DNA of 64,000 nt, from positions 1,364,001-1,428,000 of the forward strand of contig QGFZ01000001.1 in the NCBI GenBank assembly GCA_003149065.1, written 5' to 3'. Of this stretch, positions 24,338-31,905 are shown piece by piece; positions within the stretch are counted from its first letter, which is position 1; the number at the start of each line of letters is the position of its first letter. The stretch comes from Ruminococcaceae bacterium R-25 (GTDB lineage Bacteria > Bacillota > Clostridia > Saccharofermentanales > Saccharofermentanaceae). A model generated the notes under the pieces. That model ran no database searches. It was given only the letters and a program-made list of their open reading frames with translations, and was not told where the DNA came from. Both the position numbers and the translations under genes were made by a program.

Positions 24338-25408
24338 ATGAAACTGGTTTTGAGGTGGTTTCCGTATGGTGATGACAGTGTCACCCTCAAGCAGATAAAG
24401 CAGATTCCTGGTGTCAGCGGCGTAGCTACACATCTTACAAGGATCCCTGTCGGTGACATCTGGACCATGGATGAGATCAATCTGGTAAAAGATGAGATCA
24501 ATTCTTATGGTCTTGAGATGGAAGTCATCGAGAGCCTCAATATCCACGAAGACATCAAGAAGGGCCTTCCTACAAGAGACCAGCTCATCGATAACTACAT
24601 TGTTTCGATGAGAAACCTCGCTAAAGCCGGCGTTAAATGCATCTGCTATAATTTCATGCCCGTTATGGACTGGTACAGGAGCGATCTTGCAAAAGAGCTT
24701 TCTGACGGCAGTACTGCTATGGCATATAGTCACAAGGAAGCAGTCCAGCTTACACTTGAGAAGATCACATCTTCCATGATCGACGGATCACATAATTTCA
24801 GCCTTCCCGGATGGGAGCCTGAGAGATTCGCACAGATGGCTGAAGATATTAAGTTCTATCAGAATGTTTCATCAGAAGAATATTTCAAGAACATCAAGTA
24901 TTTCCTCGATGCTGTAGTTCCTGTCGCTGAAGAGATCGACATCAACTTTGCAGTTCATCCCGACGATCCTCCGATGCCGCTTTTCAACCTTCCCAAGGTC
25001 GTTAACAGCAAGGAATCGATCAATACATATCTTAATCTCAACCAGTCTAAGAGAAACGGACTTACTCTCTGCACCGGAAGTCTTGGCGCAGGAATCCATA
25101 ACGATGTTGTCGATATCGCGAAAACATTTACTCCCATGGGCAAAGTCCATTTCGTTCACTTAAGAAACGTTAAGCATGAAACTGACACAGACTTCCATGA
25201 ATCAGCACACCTCTCATCCTGCGGCGACCTTGATATGCTCGCAATCGTAAAGGCCCTTTATGAGAACGGTTTTGACGGTTACATCCGTCCTGACCACGGC
25301 AGAATGATCTGGGATGAAGTAGGCAGACCCGGCTATGGTCTTTATGACAGAGCACTCGGTGCTACTTACATCAATGGTTTATGGGAAGCCGTTACTAAAC
25401 TTTGTTAA
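24338..25408 (+). CDS. uxuA: mannonate dehydratase
   Basis: A 356-residue enzyme that dehydrates D-mannonate to 2-keto-3-deoxygluconate. It begins MKLVLRWFPYGDDSVTLKQIKQIPG, the UxuA start, and contains VKCICYNFMPVMDWYRSDL, NFAVHPDDPPMPLFNLPKVV and the metal-ligand-bearing VHFVHLRNV and YIRPDHGRMIWDE motifs. The barrel fold is that of the xylose-isomerase superfamily and uses a divalent metal. It is preceded by the strongest operator-promoter overlap in the locus and followed, past an inverted repeat, by uxuB. Length is normal. Confidence 0.96.
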   Translation: MKLVLRWFPYGDDSVTLKQIKQIPGVSGVATHLTRIPVGDIWTMDEINLVKDEINSYGLEMEVIESLNIHEDIKKGLPTRDQLIDNYIVSMRNLAKAGVKCICYNFMPVMDWYRSDLAKELSDGSTAMAYSHKEAVQLTLEKITSSMIDGSHNFSLPGWEPERFAQMAEDIKFYQNVSSEEYFKNIKYFLDAVVPVAEEIDINFAVHPDDPPMPLFNLPKVVNSKESINTYLNLNQSKRNGLTLCTGSLGAGIHNDVVDIAKTFTPMGKVHFVHLRNVKHETDTDFHESAHLSSCGDLDMLAIVKALYENGFDGYIRPDHGRMIWDEVGRPGYGLYDRALGATYINGLWEAVTKLC

Positions 25409-25439
25409 CTATTATTGGCAATAACTCCTCCCTGCCCGC

Positions 25440-25481
25440 AAAACCGATGATCTTATAATCACTTATAAGGTTATCGGTTTT
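25440..25481 (+). terminator. long hairpin between uxuA and uxuB
   Basis: AAAACCGAT pairs with ATCGGTTTT and, inside, CTTATAA pairs with TTATAAG around a 4-base loop; GTTTG follows. It may end uxuA transcripts partially and so lower uxuB expression, or protect the uxuA 3' end. Confidence 0.6.
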
Positions 25482-25517
25482 GTTTGAGGGACAAGCAGAT
25501 GAAAGGACTTTGGATCT

Positions 25518-27140
25518 ATGAATCTTTCAAAAGAAAACCTGAAGAACACTGAATTTTGGGACAGCATTAATGTTGTTCTTCCCAAGTACGATATCGACTC
25601 CGTAAAAGATGCAACTTATAAAGCTCCCGCCTGGCTTCATGTCGGCGGCGGAAATATATTCAGGGCATTTATCGCAAGGGTCAACCAGAGACTTTTAAAC
25701 CAGGGTCTTACCAACACTGGAATCATCGTATGCGGCACGATGGACTATGAGAATTTCGAGCGCGTTTATAAGCCTTTCGACAATCTCTCGATCATCTGCG
25801 ATCTTAAGCCTGACGGCAACACAGGATATGAGATCATCGGCAACATCACTGAAGCGATCGCTGCCAATTATGATATTGATGAGAATATCGCAAGACTTAA
25901 TGAGATCGCATCCAATCCTTCATTGCAGATGGTATCTTTCACTATCACAGAGAAGGGTTACGCATTAAGAGATGCCGACGGCAACTTATATAATGATGCA
26001 GCAAAAGATATGGAGAGCGGTCCTTCCCATCCGCTCACATGCATGGGCTTTATCGCTTCACTTCTTTATGAGAGATTTAAGGCAGGTGCTTATCCTCTGG
26101 CATTGGTCAGCATGGATAACTGCAGCCACAACGGCGATAAGCTCAAGTCATCAGTATTGGAGATAGTCGATGCCTGGGTGGCTAAGGGTTTTGTGGATAA
26201 TTCTTTTCGAGATTACGTAAATGATCCATCCCGAATTGCATACCCCTGGACCATGATCGATAAGATTACACCAAGACCTTCAGACGAGATCCTGAACAAA
26301 CTTACCCTCCTGGGCATCGATAATCTTAAGAGCGTTAAGACGACAACTGGTGTTTTTGCAGCGCCTTTCGTAAATGCCGAAGTACCTGAATATCTGGTTG
26401 TAGAAGATCTTTTCCCCAATGGAAGACCTGCGCTCGAAAAAGGCGGCGTCATCTTAACTGACAGAGACACAGTCGATAAGTGCGAGAGAATGAAGGTCAC
26501 TGCATGCCTTAATCCTCTTCATACTGCACTTGCGATCTATGGATGCCTTTTAGGATTTAAGAAGATCTCAGACGAGATGAACGACGAAGACTTAAAAACA
26601 CTCGTAACCAAGATGGGTTATAACGAGTGCCTTCCTGTCGTATGCGATCCGAAGATCTTAAATCCCGGCGATTTCCTGAAGGAAGTCTTAACTGAAAGAT
26701 TCCCTAATCCTTTCCTTCCCGACACTCCCCAGAGGATCGCAACAGATACGAGCCAAAAGCTGCCGATAAGATTCGGTATCACATTGAATTCTTATTATAA
26801 TGATGAGCCCGGAAAGTTATCTTCGTTAAAGCTGATCCCTCTGGTAATTGCAGGATGGCTCAGATATCTTCTCGCATTTGACGATAACGGAAATGAATTT
26901 GAGATCAGCTCAGATCCTATGGCAGAACATTTCCAGAATGAGCTTTCCGCACAGGGCATAAGCTATGGAATGGAAGGCAGTGTTAAGGGTAAGTTAAGTG
27001 GCATTTTATCTAACGAAACTGTTTTCGGAATCGATATAAACAAGACCGGATTAACACCTGTCATCGAAGATTATCTTGATGAACTTTTGAAAGGAAACGG
27101 AGCCGTAAGAAAGACGCTTCATTCAGCCGTTGCAAATTAG
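25518..27140 (+). CDS. uxuB: D-fructuronate reductase (mannonate oxidoreductase)
   Basis: A 540-residue NAD-dependent enzyme of the long-chain mannitol dehydrogenase family that reduces fructuronate to mannonate. The N-terminal nucleotide-binding region contains WLHVGGGNIFRAFIARV, and the SFTITEKGY and DNCSHNGDKLK motifs are those of the family. The YPWTMIDKITPRPS and KVTACLNPLHTALAIYGCLLG segments carry catalytic Lys/His positions. It follows uxuA and precedes the GntR regulator, so uxuA-uxuB-gntR form a likely unit. UxuB is preferred over mannitol dehydrogenase because of the operon context. Confidence 0.92.
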   Translation: MNLSKENLKNTEFWDSINVVLPKYDIDSVKDATYKAPAWLHVGGGNIFRAFIARVNQRLLNQGLTNTGIIVCGTMDYENFERVYKPFDNLSIICDLKPDGNTGYEIIGNITEAIAANYDIDENIARLNEIASNPSLQMVSFTITEKGYALRDADGNLYNDAAKDMESGPSHPLTCMGFIASLLYERFKAGAYPLALVSMDNCSHNGDKLKSSVLEIVDAWVAKGFVDNSFRDYVNDPSRIAYPWTMIDKITPRPSDEILNKLTLLGIDNLKSVKTTTGVFAAPFVNAEVPEYLVVEDLFPNGRPALEKGGVILTDRDTVDKCERMKVTACLNPLHTALAIYGCLLGFKKISDEMNDEDLKTLVTKMGYNECLPVVCDPKILNPGDFLKEVLTERFPNPFLPDTPQRIATDTSQKLPIRFGITLNSYYNDEPGKLSSLKLIPLVIAGWLRYLLAFDDNGNEFEISSDPMAEHFQNELSAQGISYGMEGSVKGKLSGILSNETVFGIDINKTGLTPVIEDYLDELLKGNGAVRKTLHSAVAN

Positions 27141-27154
27141 TATGTAAGAAGTGG

Positions 27155-27174
27155 ACATAAAAATATTTTTATGT
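27155..27174. promoter_or_regulatory. perfect 20-base palindrome upstream of gntR
   Basis: ACATAAAAATATTTTTATGT is an uninterrupted inverted repeat 41 bases before the regulator start codon. The overlapping ATGTTAGT (27171-27178) resembles a half of the uronate-locus operator. Autoregulation or termination of uxuB are both possible. Confidence 0.5.
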
Positions 27175-27215
27175 TAGTTTCTTTATAGATATCGTAATTA
27201 AAGGGGATTTCTATA

Positions 27216-27890
27216 ATGATCATTACACCTAAGAATACTTTTGAGCCTAACCGCGAGTATGCGCTCCGCATCGTAAAAGACAACATCATCAACATGGAGA
27301 TCAAGCCCGGTTCACTTATCGGCGAGCAGGAGATCGCAACCCAGCTCGGAATCTCCAGAACACCGGTTCACGAAGCATTCTTGGAATTGTCCAAATCCAG
27401 GATCGTAAATATCCTTCCCCAGAAGGGCTGCAGCGTCTCCCTTATCGATTACGAGCTCATCAAGGAATCAAGGTTCCTGCGTATCGCTGTTGAGACCGCA
27501 CTTCTTAAAGAAGCATGCGACGTCGCTACCGAGGAAGACATCCAGAAGCTCTATGCGAACATCAAGCTCCAGCAGTTCTATATCGAAAATGATCCGCCGA
27601 AGTTCTTAGACCTCGACAACGAATTCCATAAGGATATCTATGTTGCCTGCAACAAGCTCAACTGCTTTTATATGGTATCTCTCATGAGCCTTCACTTTGA
27701 CCGTGTAAGATCGCTCTCGCTTAAGACCATCAAGGACCAGAAGCTCGTATCTGACCATAAGGCAATCGCTGACGCAATCGCTGCTCACGACAAGGATGCA
27801 GTTGAAGCCGCTTTCGCAAAGCACATGTCCAGATTCGATCTCGACTGGGACATCATCAAGAAAGCTTACAGTGAATACATCACTGAATAA
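27216..27890 (+). CDS. GntR-family regulator, FadR/FCD subfamily
   Basis: A 224-residue transcription factor. The N-terminal winged helix (about 12-75) has the GntR signature GEQEIATQLGISRTPVHEAFLEL. The all-helical C-terminal FCD ligand domain shows the metal/effector ligands in DLDNEFHKDIY and SDHKAIADAIAAHDKDAVEAAFAKHM. Related proteins (UxuR, ExuR, KdgR-like) control hexuronate genes and release DNA on binding a pathway intermediate. Its position after uxuB and the repeated palindromes across the locus make it the probable local repressor. The effector (for example fructuronate or KDG) cannot be read from sequence. A terminator follows directly. Confidence 0.9.
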   Translation: MIITPKNTFEPNREYALRIVKDNIINMEIKPGSLIGEQEIATQLGISRTPVHEAFLELSKSRIVNILPQKGCSVSLIDYELIKESRFLRIAVETALLKEACDVATEEDIQKLYANIKLQQFYIENDPPKFLDLDNEFHKDIYVACNKLNCFYMVSLMSLHFDRVRSLSLKTIKDQKLVSDHKAIADAIAAHDKDAVEAAFAKHMSRFDLDWDIIKKAYSEYITE

Positions 27891-27914
27891 GAATTTTCAA
27901 AACTGATAATAAAG

Positions 27915-27946
27915 AATCCCTCCTGTGCATCGGGAGGGATTTTTCG
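27915..27946 (+). terminator. terminator after gntR
   Basis: AATCCCTCC pairs with GGAGGGATT around a short loop and is followed by TTTTCGTTTTT. Confidence 0.88.
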
Positions 27947-27967
27947 TTTTTGACTTTGGAAAGGGGT

Positions 27968-28342
27968 TTACATCTTTACCGCAGTCACGATAAAGCAGAC
28001 TGCTTCAATCAATGCCAGAGGCGTCATTACATACTTTTCTTTCTTACTCGGTGAGATGAAGTTCATTACTGTATTAATTGCGAAGAAACCGCCGAAAACA
28101 AAGCAGATGACTTTGGTCGGAGCTAATCCGAACCACATATTCATAAAGCCGGCTCCCTGGAGCATCATCAAAGCTCCGAAGATCTGAATTAATATCGATG
28201 AAGCGGCGGCGATCCTGTAAGGACCCGGTAGGACTTTGTGTCTGCCGCCCATCGTATATTCACCTAAAGGAAGGCCTAATATAAGCAGCACTTCCATCAC
28301 TGCAACTGCTAAAAGTAAAACCGCACCTAATATAGCCAACAT
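27968..28342 (-). CDS. four-helix membrane protein, unknown
   Basis: A 124-residue protein with four hydrophobic helices (about 2-25, 45-65, 73-93, 103-123) and a LPLGEYTMGGRHKVLPGPYR loop between the first two. I do not recognise a named family, although the layout is like small multidrug or stress-related membrane proteins. It follows the TetR gene by two bases and has its own AAGGAG site, so it is the likely target of that regulator. Confidence 0.72.
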   Translation of the reverse strand: MLAILGAVLLLAVAVMEVLLILGLPLGEYTMGGRHKVLPGPYRIAAASSILIQIFGALMMLQGAGFMNMWFGLAPTKVICFVFGGFFAINTVMNFISPSKKEKYVMTPLALIEAVCFIVTAVKM

Positions 28343-28344
28343 TA

Positions 28345-28944
28345 TTATTTCTCCTTCTTGGGCATCTTCTTCGGGTCGATGCCTTCTTTTAATATGAATG
28401 CGTCAGCAGCATCGTTGATCATCTGCATCATCTCTTTCTCGGTGCCTTTAAAAACACCTGTTGCGACCATCGTGGCGATACCGTGGGAATAGATAAGCGT
28501 ATTTCTGACAAAGCGGATCACCTGCTCTTCATTAAGTCCCGTCTGCTCTGCGATCTTTGAGATCATCTCCTTATTCTTCTTGTCCCGTGCAATACCCTTA
28601 AGGTCATAGGGTTTTCCCATGGGGCTCTCACCAAGATACAAGAACTTAAAAAGATTCGGTTCTTTGATAGCCATCCTGACGTAGGATCTTCCCAAATATT
28701 CGAAGCTCTCTACTTTGTTCTGACTGTCAAGGAAAGCTTTCTTTGCAGCATATTCCCTCGCATATTCCGAAAGGGCATTTCTTACACCTTCCATGTTTTC
28801 GAAATGCCAGACGATCGGCTGGGTCGAGCAGCCGATCTCAGAAGCAATAGTCTTAACGTTGACTGCAGCATATCCGTCTCTTATCAGGATCTTGAGCGCT
28901 GCTTCAAGGATGACTTCCCTGCTGATCGTAACTTTTCTTGCCAT
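28345..28944 (-). CDS. TetR-family transcriptional regulator
   Basis: A 199-residue repressor-type protein. The helix-turn-helix (about 8-50) reads ISREVILEAALKILIRDGYAAVNVKTIASEIG followed by CSTQPIVWHFENMEGV, in the TetR register. The C-terminal part is helical and would bind a ligand not identifiable here. It is first in a two-gene operon with a small membrane protein. The region before its start codon carries three copies of TTTATATAA that also form an inverted repeat, the expected place for an autoregulatory operator. Confidence 0.88.
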   Translation of the reverse strand: MARKVTISREVILEAALKILIRDGYAAVNVKTIASEIGCSTQPIVWHFENMEGVRNALSEYAREYAAKKAFLDSQNKVESFEYLGRSYVRMAIKEPNLFKFLYLGESPMGKPYDLKGIARDKKNKEMISKIAEQTGLNEEQVIRFVRNTLIYSHGIATMVATGVFKGTEKEMMQMINDAADAFILKEGIDPKKMPKKEK

Positions 28945-28955
28945 GTGGTCACCTC

Positions 28956-28992
28956 TTTATATAAACTCATTTATATAATCGTGTTTATATAA
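28956..28992. promoter_or_regulatory. TetR operator candidate, triple TTTATATAA repeat
   Basis: TTTATATAA occurs at 28956, 28970 and 28984, a strict 14-base period. The outer copies also give TTATATAAAC and GTTTATATAA, a perfect 10-base inverted repeat. The block starts 12 bases upstream of the tetR start codon. Confidence 0.65.
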
Positions 28993-29078
28993 TACGAGGC
29001 CCCACGCTGTTTGTCAATCAGGTATTTATGAAAGTTTGTGGTAGAATGCGTTTATTAGGAATAAAGGAGAAATAAATA

Positions 29079-29693
29079 ATGGAAGGTTTAGATATATTTC
29101 TGAATATCGGCATAATAGCCTTTTTCGTATCTTTGCTGATGCTTATAGGCGGAGTTATCCTTCTTGTGATTTCCGTTGTGAAAACGGTCAAAGGCAAAAA
29201 GAAGATCGGCGGCATTGTTGCCGGCGGCATCATGACTCTTCTGGGATTGATAACGGTCTTTTATACTTTCGGCATGGTGCTTTTAGGCGGCTACGCAGGC
29301 ATTATGGCAACCAGTTCGGAAGCATCCAAGATACAGTATAAGATCACCGGTGCCATCGATGATAAGGATGCGGACGATCTATCTGACCTGTTCGCAAAAA
29401 GAAGTTATTCCGGTGACGAGATTAAGCCCGAAGACGCCGAGCAGCTTTTAAGTTACCTTGAAGATTACGAGATCAGCTCAAAGTCCATTGCAGGTACTTC
29501 CTGGCATAATGATATAAAAGAGGTCGAATATAAATATGTGCTGGAAAACGACGACGGAGATAAGAGCACGCTTGTTTTCTACTGCATAACCTTGACTAAT
29601 GACAGCAACAAGAAATACGTCGGCATCCAGTACATAAAGCTTACTCAGGGTAAGTCGATTACCGAGTACGGCACCAAGCCAAAGCTTAACTGA
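29079..29693 (+). CDS. two-helix membrane protein with DUF5104-like domain
   Basis: A 204-residue protein with two membrane helices (about 8-33 and 44-70) followed by an outside domain of about 130 residues. The domain opens with a helix (GAIDDKDADDLSDLFAKRSY) and continues as a sheet (EYKYVLENDDGDKSTLVFYCI... VGIQYIKL), which recalls the NTF2-like DUF5104 lipoprotein domain; this is a tentative match. Start follows AAAGGAG. It is alone and ends at a terminator shared with the convergent lipoprotein gene. Confidence 0.6.
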   Translation: MEGLDIFLNIGIIAFFVSLLMLIGGVILLVISVVKTVKGKKKIGGIVAGGIMTLLGLITVFYTFGMVLLGGYAGIMATSSEASKIQYKITGAIDDKDADDLSDLFAKRSYSGDEIKPEDAEQLLSYLEDYEISSKSIAGTSWHNDIKEVEYKYVLENDDGDKSTLVFYCITLTNDSNKKYVGIQYIKLTQGKSITEYGTKPKLN

Positions 29694-29710
29694 TCTATCG
29701 GAATAGAATA

Positions 29711-29740
29711 AAGCCCCTGCACCTTTAAGGTACAGGGGCT
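29711..29740. terminator. bidirectional terminator
   Basis: AAGCCCCTG-ACCTT pairs with AAGGT-CAGGGGCTT. U-runs follow on both strands (TTTTTC rightward, TATTC leftward), serving two convergent genes. Confidence 0.85.
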
Positions 29741-29775
29741 TTTTCAAAGAGTTACTACTAATGGAAGTCAGGTAA

Positions 29776-30507
29776 TCAGCCAACCTTTATTTCTATGTCT
29801 GTTGTTTCTGTGATCTGGCAGTTGCCCTGGAGATCTTCGTAAACATAAACGAGTACATACTGAGCTTTGGCATCAGTTGCAGGTACGGAAGGAACGCACT
29901 TGCAAAGGATCGCATGATTTGTTCCTGCAACTACCTGGGAACCAATGTAAGCTACGGGCTCATATGTAGCGCCTGTGAGAGTCTCTGTTGCCTTTTCCAT
30001 AACCTTCTTCATGTCATCTGTGATCTCAGTGGATTCAGCATATGACCAGCCGCCAACCTTGTCGCCGCCTTCGCCGATACCGGGAAGAAGGATCATATCA
30101 TCATTTAAGAATTCTGCGTTGCCGGAAGGATCAACGTTGATGTATGCGATCCTCATCTCTTTTGCTGCATTATTTGCCTGGATCGTGGATGTGCAGAGGA
30201 AGCAGTAATTTGTTCCTGCAACAACCTGTGTAGCAAGGAGAGCTACAGGAATGTGGGAGTACCCGTCGATCTTGCTGATAGCTTCATTGAAATACTTTTC
30301 GAGCTCAGGTGTAACTGCGGATGATTCAGCATACTGCCATGAACCTGCGCCGCCGATCTGGATCTCGGTGTTGATAACTTCTTCACCATTGATTTTAACG
30401 TTTGCGTCGATCTTGCCGTTATTATTAACCTTGCATGCCGTGAGGCAGCCGGTAAGAAGAATTGCAGAAATTCCGAGTGTTAAGAGTTTTGTTGTAAAGT
30501 TTTTCAT
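29776..30507 (-). CDS. lipoprotein with two cystatin-like domains
   Basis: A 243-residue lipoprotein with a lipobox at LLTGC (Cys21). The mature part is a tandem of two related units: about 55-140 (SWQYAESSAVTPELEKYF...) and about 152-240 (GWSYAESTEITDDMKKVM...). Each has an N-terminal Gly-Trp/Ser-Trp strand, a long helix, and the exact motif QVVAGTN (Gln94-Val-Val-Ala-Gly98 and Gln191 to Gly195), the first binding loop of cystatin cysteine-protease inhibitors. The order of Gly, helix and QxVxG is that of cystatins. The ATG at 30507 has GGAG upstream. The family match is by motif; actual inhibition is unproven, and other cystatin-fold roles are possible. Confidence 0.7.
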   Translation of the reverse strand: MKNFTTKLLTLGISAILLTGCLTACKVNNNGKIDANVKINGEEVINTEIQIGGAGSWQYAESSAVTPELEKYFNEAISKIDGYSHIPVALLATQVVAGTNYCFLCTSTIQANNAAKEMRIAYINVDPSGNAEFLNDDMILLPGIGEGGDKVGGWSYAESTEITDDMKKVMEKATETLTGATYEPVAYIGSQVVAGTNHAILCKCVPSVPATDAKAQYVLVYVYEDLQGNCQITETTDIEIKVG

Positions 30508-30608
30508 TTTGATTCTCCAATCAGATTTGTTTTGGTTTATGCCATTAATACAGATGTGCTTTTTGAAATGTTGCACTTTACCCCAAAAAAATTTACTGCA
30601 ACCATAAT

Positions 30609-30642
30609 AAAGAGGTTGCCCAAAATAAACGGACAACCTCTT
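30609..30642 (-). terminator. terminator after hsp20
   Basis: AAGAGGTTG pairs with CAACCTCTT with one inner mismatch and two more G-C pairs. The U-rich tail on the minus strand is short (TTATTATGG). Confidence 0.6.
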
Positions 30643-30674
30643 GTATTATTTATGTAATTGTTCCTTTAAAGCCG

Positions 30675-31127
30675 TCAGCCCTCAATGGCTATGGTATTGT
30701 CACCACCCGGCAACGCTTTCAGTTCCTTCTTCGGGATGAAGAGCTTTAAGACACCGTCTTCAAACTTGGCCTTAACATCTTCCGTCTTTACACCCTCACC
30801 TACGTAGAAGCTCCTCTGCATTGAGCCTGCGAATCTTTCCTGACGGATGATCTTGCCGTGCTTGTCTTTCGTTTCCTGGTCGTGGTCTTTAGTGGCACTG
30901 ATGGTCATGTAACCATCTTCGAGCTTCACGTTAATCTGGTCTTTCTTAAATCCCGGGAGGTTCATCAGAAGCTCGTAGTCGGTATCAGTTTCATGAACAT
31001 CGGTTTCCATCATGTGGCGGGCGTGCTTGCCGTACAAGCGCTTATCGATATTCGCCAGATCGTGCTGTGTAGGGAAACCCCAAAAGTCGTCAAACAAATC
31101 TTCTCCAAATAATCCGGACATCAACAT
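30675..31127 (-). CDS. hsp20: Hsp20/alpha-crystallin small heat-shock protein
   Basis: A 150-residue ATP-independent holdase chaperone. The alpha-crystallin domain (about 40-130) contains YELLMNLPGFKKDQINVKLEDG, QERFAGSMQRSFYVGEGV and FEDGVLKLFIPKKE. The C-terminal IAI tripeptide is the oligomer-bridging IxI motif. The ATG at 31127 has AGGAG nine bases upstream; an ATG three codons earlier abuts the ribosome site. Expression is from a consensus promoter whose -35 box is covered by a CIRCE element, so HrcA control on heat shock is predicted. Confidence 0.94.
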   Translation of the reverse strand: MLMSGLFGEDLFDDFWGFPTQHDLANIDKRLYGKHARHMMETDVHETDTDYELLMNLPGFKKDQINVKLEDGYMTISATKDHDQETKDKHGKIIRQERFAGSMQRSFYVGEGVKTEDVKAKFEDGVLKLFIPKKELKALPGGDNTIAIEG

Positions 31128-31212
31128 AATAATCATCTCCTTTTAATGTTGTTATCCGAGCATTAGAGCGGAGGTCTGATCTATTGATCTTCGTTCCTTT
31201 GTTCCATCTCCG

Positions 31213-31240
31213 ATTATAGTACGCTGATTAGCACTGTCAA
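31213..31240 (-). promoter_or_regulatory. hsp20 promoter
   Basis: On the minus strand TTGACA (31235-31240), a 16-base spacer and TATAAT (31213-31218): full consensus hexamers. Confidence 0.88.
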
Positions 31241-31254
31241 CACGAGAGTGCTAA
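31228..31254. promoter_or_regulatory. CIRCE element (HrcA operator)
   Basis: TTAGCACTG, nine bases, GAGTGCTAA: eight of nine base pairs of the standard inverted repeat with the standard 9-base spacing. It overlaps the hsp20 -35 box. Confidence 0.92.
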
Positions 31255-31344
31255 TTCGTTTGAACAATTAATGCATTTCTTTTTGTGCAGATTTTAATGC
31301 GCCACATATTTGCAGCGGAACTATAATGATGGGGGGTTAACCAA

Positions 31345-31404
31345 TTTTCCGCCAATGGACTTGAATGGCGCGGTGAGGGTCATTTTTTCGTGCGCTGAAA
31401 AGCA
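31345..31404. repeat. direct repeat copy 1 (second copy 31549-31609)
   Basis: Both copies begin TTTTCCG(C/T)CAATG and share GTGAGG-TCA followed by a TTTTC stretch; the copies are 204 bases apart. The second copy overlaps the right arm of the large hairpin. Confidence 0.6.
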
Positions 31405-31447
31405 GTAAAGGCCCAACTTTCGAGTGCGAAAGTGTTCGCGGATCCTG

Positions 31448-31560
31448 ATTGACGAAAAACTGTACGAAAACAGCTCAAACTGTCAATAAAATCGTCAATA
31501 TTGCTCTGATTGACGGATTTATTGACGATTTTGGTCATTTCTGTACAGTTTTCCGTCAAT
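31448..31560. repeat. large imperfect hairpin, 52-base arms
   Basis: 31448-31499 pairs with 31509-31560 around a 9-base loop with about 41 of 52 positions complementary. Both arm ends read ATTGACG when taken inward, and GTCAAT motifs recur inside the arms. Confidence 0.75.
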
Positions 31561-31652
31561 GAGCGTAAAGGGTGCAGTGAGGTTCAATTTTTCATACACT
31601 TGCAGAGCACATCTCCCACTAGTTAATCACTTGCAAAGCGCTGCTTCGGGCG

Positions 31653-31704
31653 AATGACTCAAACAGTGACTAAATTCCCTAAAATAGTCACTACTCCAGT
31701 CATT
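31653..31704. repeat. hairpin repeat, copy 1
   Basis: Left arm AATGACTCAAACAGTGACTA pairs with 31685-31704 at 16 of 20 positions, with a 12-base loop. Confidence 0.75.
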
Positions 31705-31714
31705 TTGGGGTGAA

Positions 31715-31766
31715 AATGACTCAAACAGTGACTCAAAACCCAAAATCAGTCACTATTTCAGTCATT
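31715..31766. repeat. hairpin repeat, copy 2
   Basis: The left arm is identical to copy 1 over 19 bases and pairs with 31748-31766 at 17 of 19 positions. The two copies start 62 bases apart. Confidence 0.75.
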
Positions 31767-31785
31767 CACCGAAAATGCTGCCCTC

Positions 31786-31869
31786 CAGTCGCTCACGAAA
31801 AGGCTCTCCTCTCCAATCACTCACGAAAAGGGGCGCCTCTTCAATCACCCATGAAAAAGGGCCGCCTCT
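31786..31869. repeat. three 28-bp tandem repeats
   Basis: Units start at 31786, 31814 and 31842 with the core CAATCACTCACGAAAAGG and small changes; the last runs into the terminator stem. Confidence 0.7.
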
Positions 31870-31884
31870 TTCGAGACAGCCCTT
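31853..31884 (-). terminator. terminator of zinc-ribbon membrane-protein gene
   Basis: On the minus strand AAGGGCTGTCTC pairs with GAGGCGGCCCTT (12 bp, two G-U) around GAAA, followed by TTTC. Confidence 0.82.
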
Positions 31885-31905
31885 AAACATTTAATTTAAT
31901 TATCT

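Larger units (their letters stand above)
31255..31905. other. 650-base gene-free region of hairpins and repeats
   Basis: No convincing reading frame is present on either strand. In order it holds: a diverged direct repeat (31345-31404 and 31549-31609), a small hairpin ACTTTCG/CGAAAGT (31418-31435), a 52-bp-arm hairpin (31448-31560), two tandem 19-20-bp-arm hairpins, three 28-bp tandem units and the terminator of the zinc-ribbon gene. It lies 3' of that gene and upstream of the hsp20 promoter. Confidence 0.8.

Noticed and set aside
28345-28992. Toxin-antitoxin pair (TetR plus small membrane protein)
   Set aside because: The membrane protein has four normal helices and is of usual length; TetR with membrane-protein operons are typical regulatory pairs.
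31786-31869. Possible short CRISPR array of 28-bp repeats
   Set aside because: The three units are directly tandem without unique spacers and no cas gene is near.
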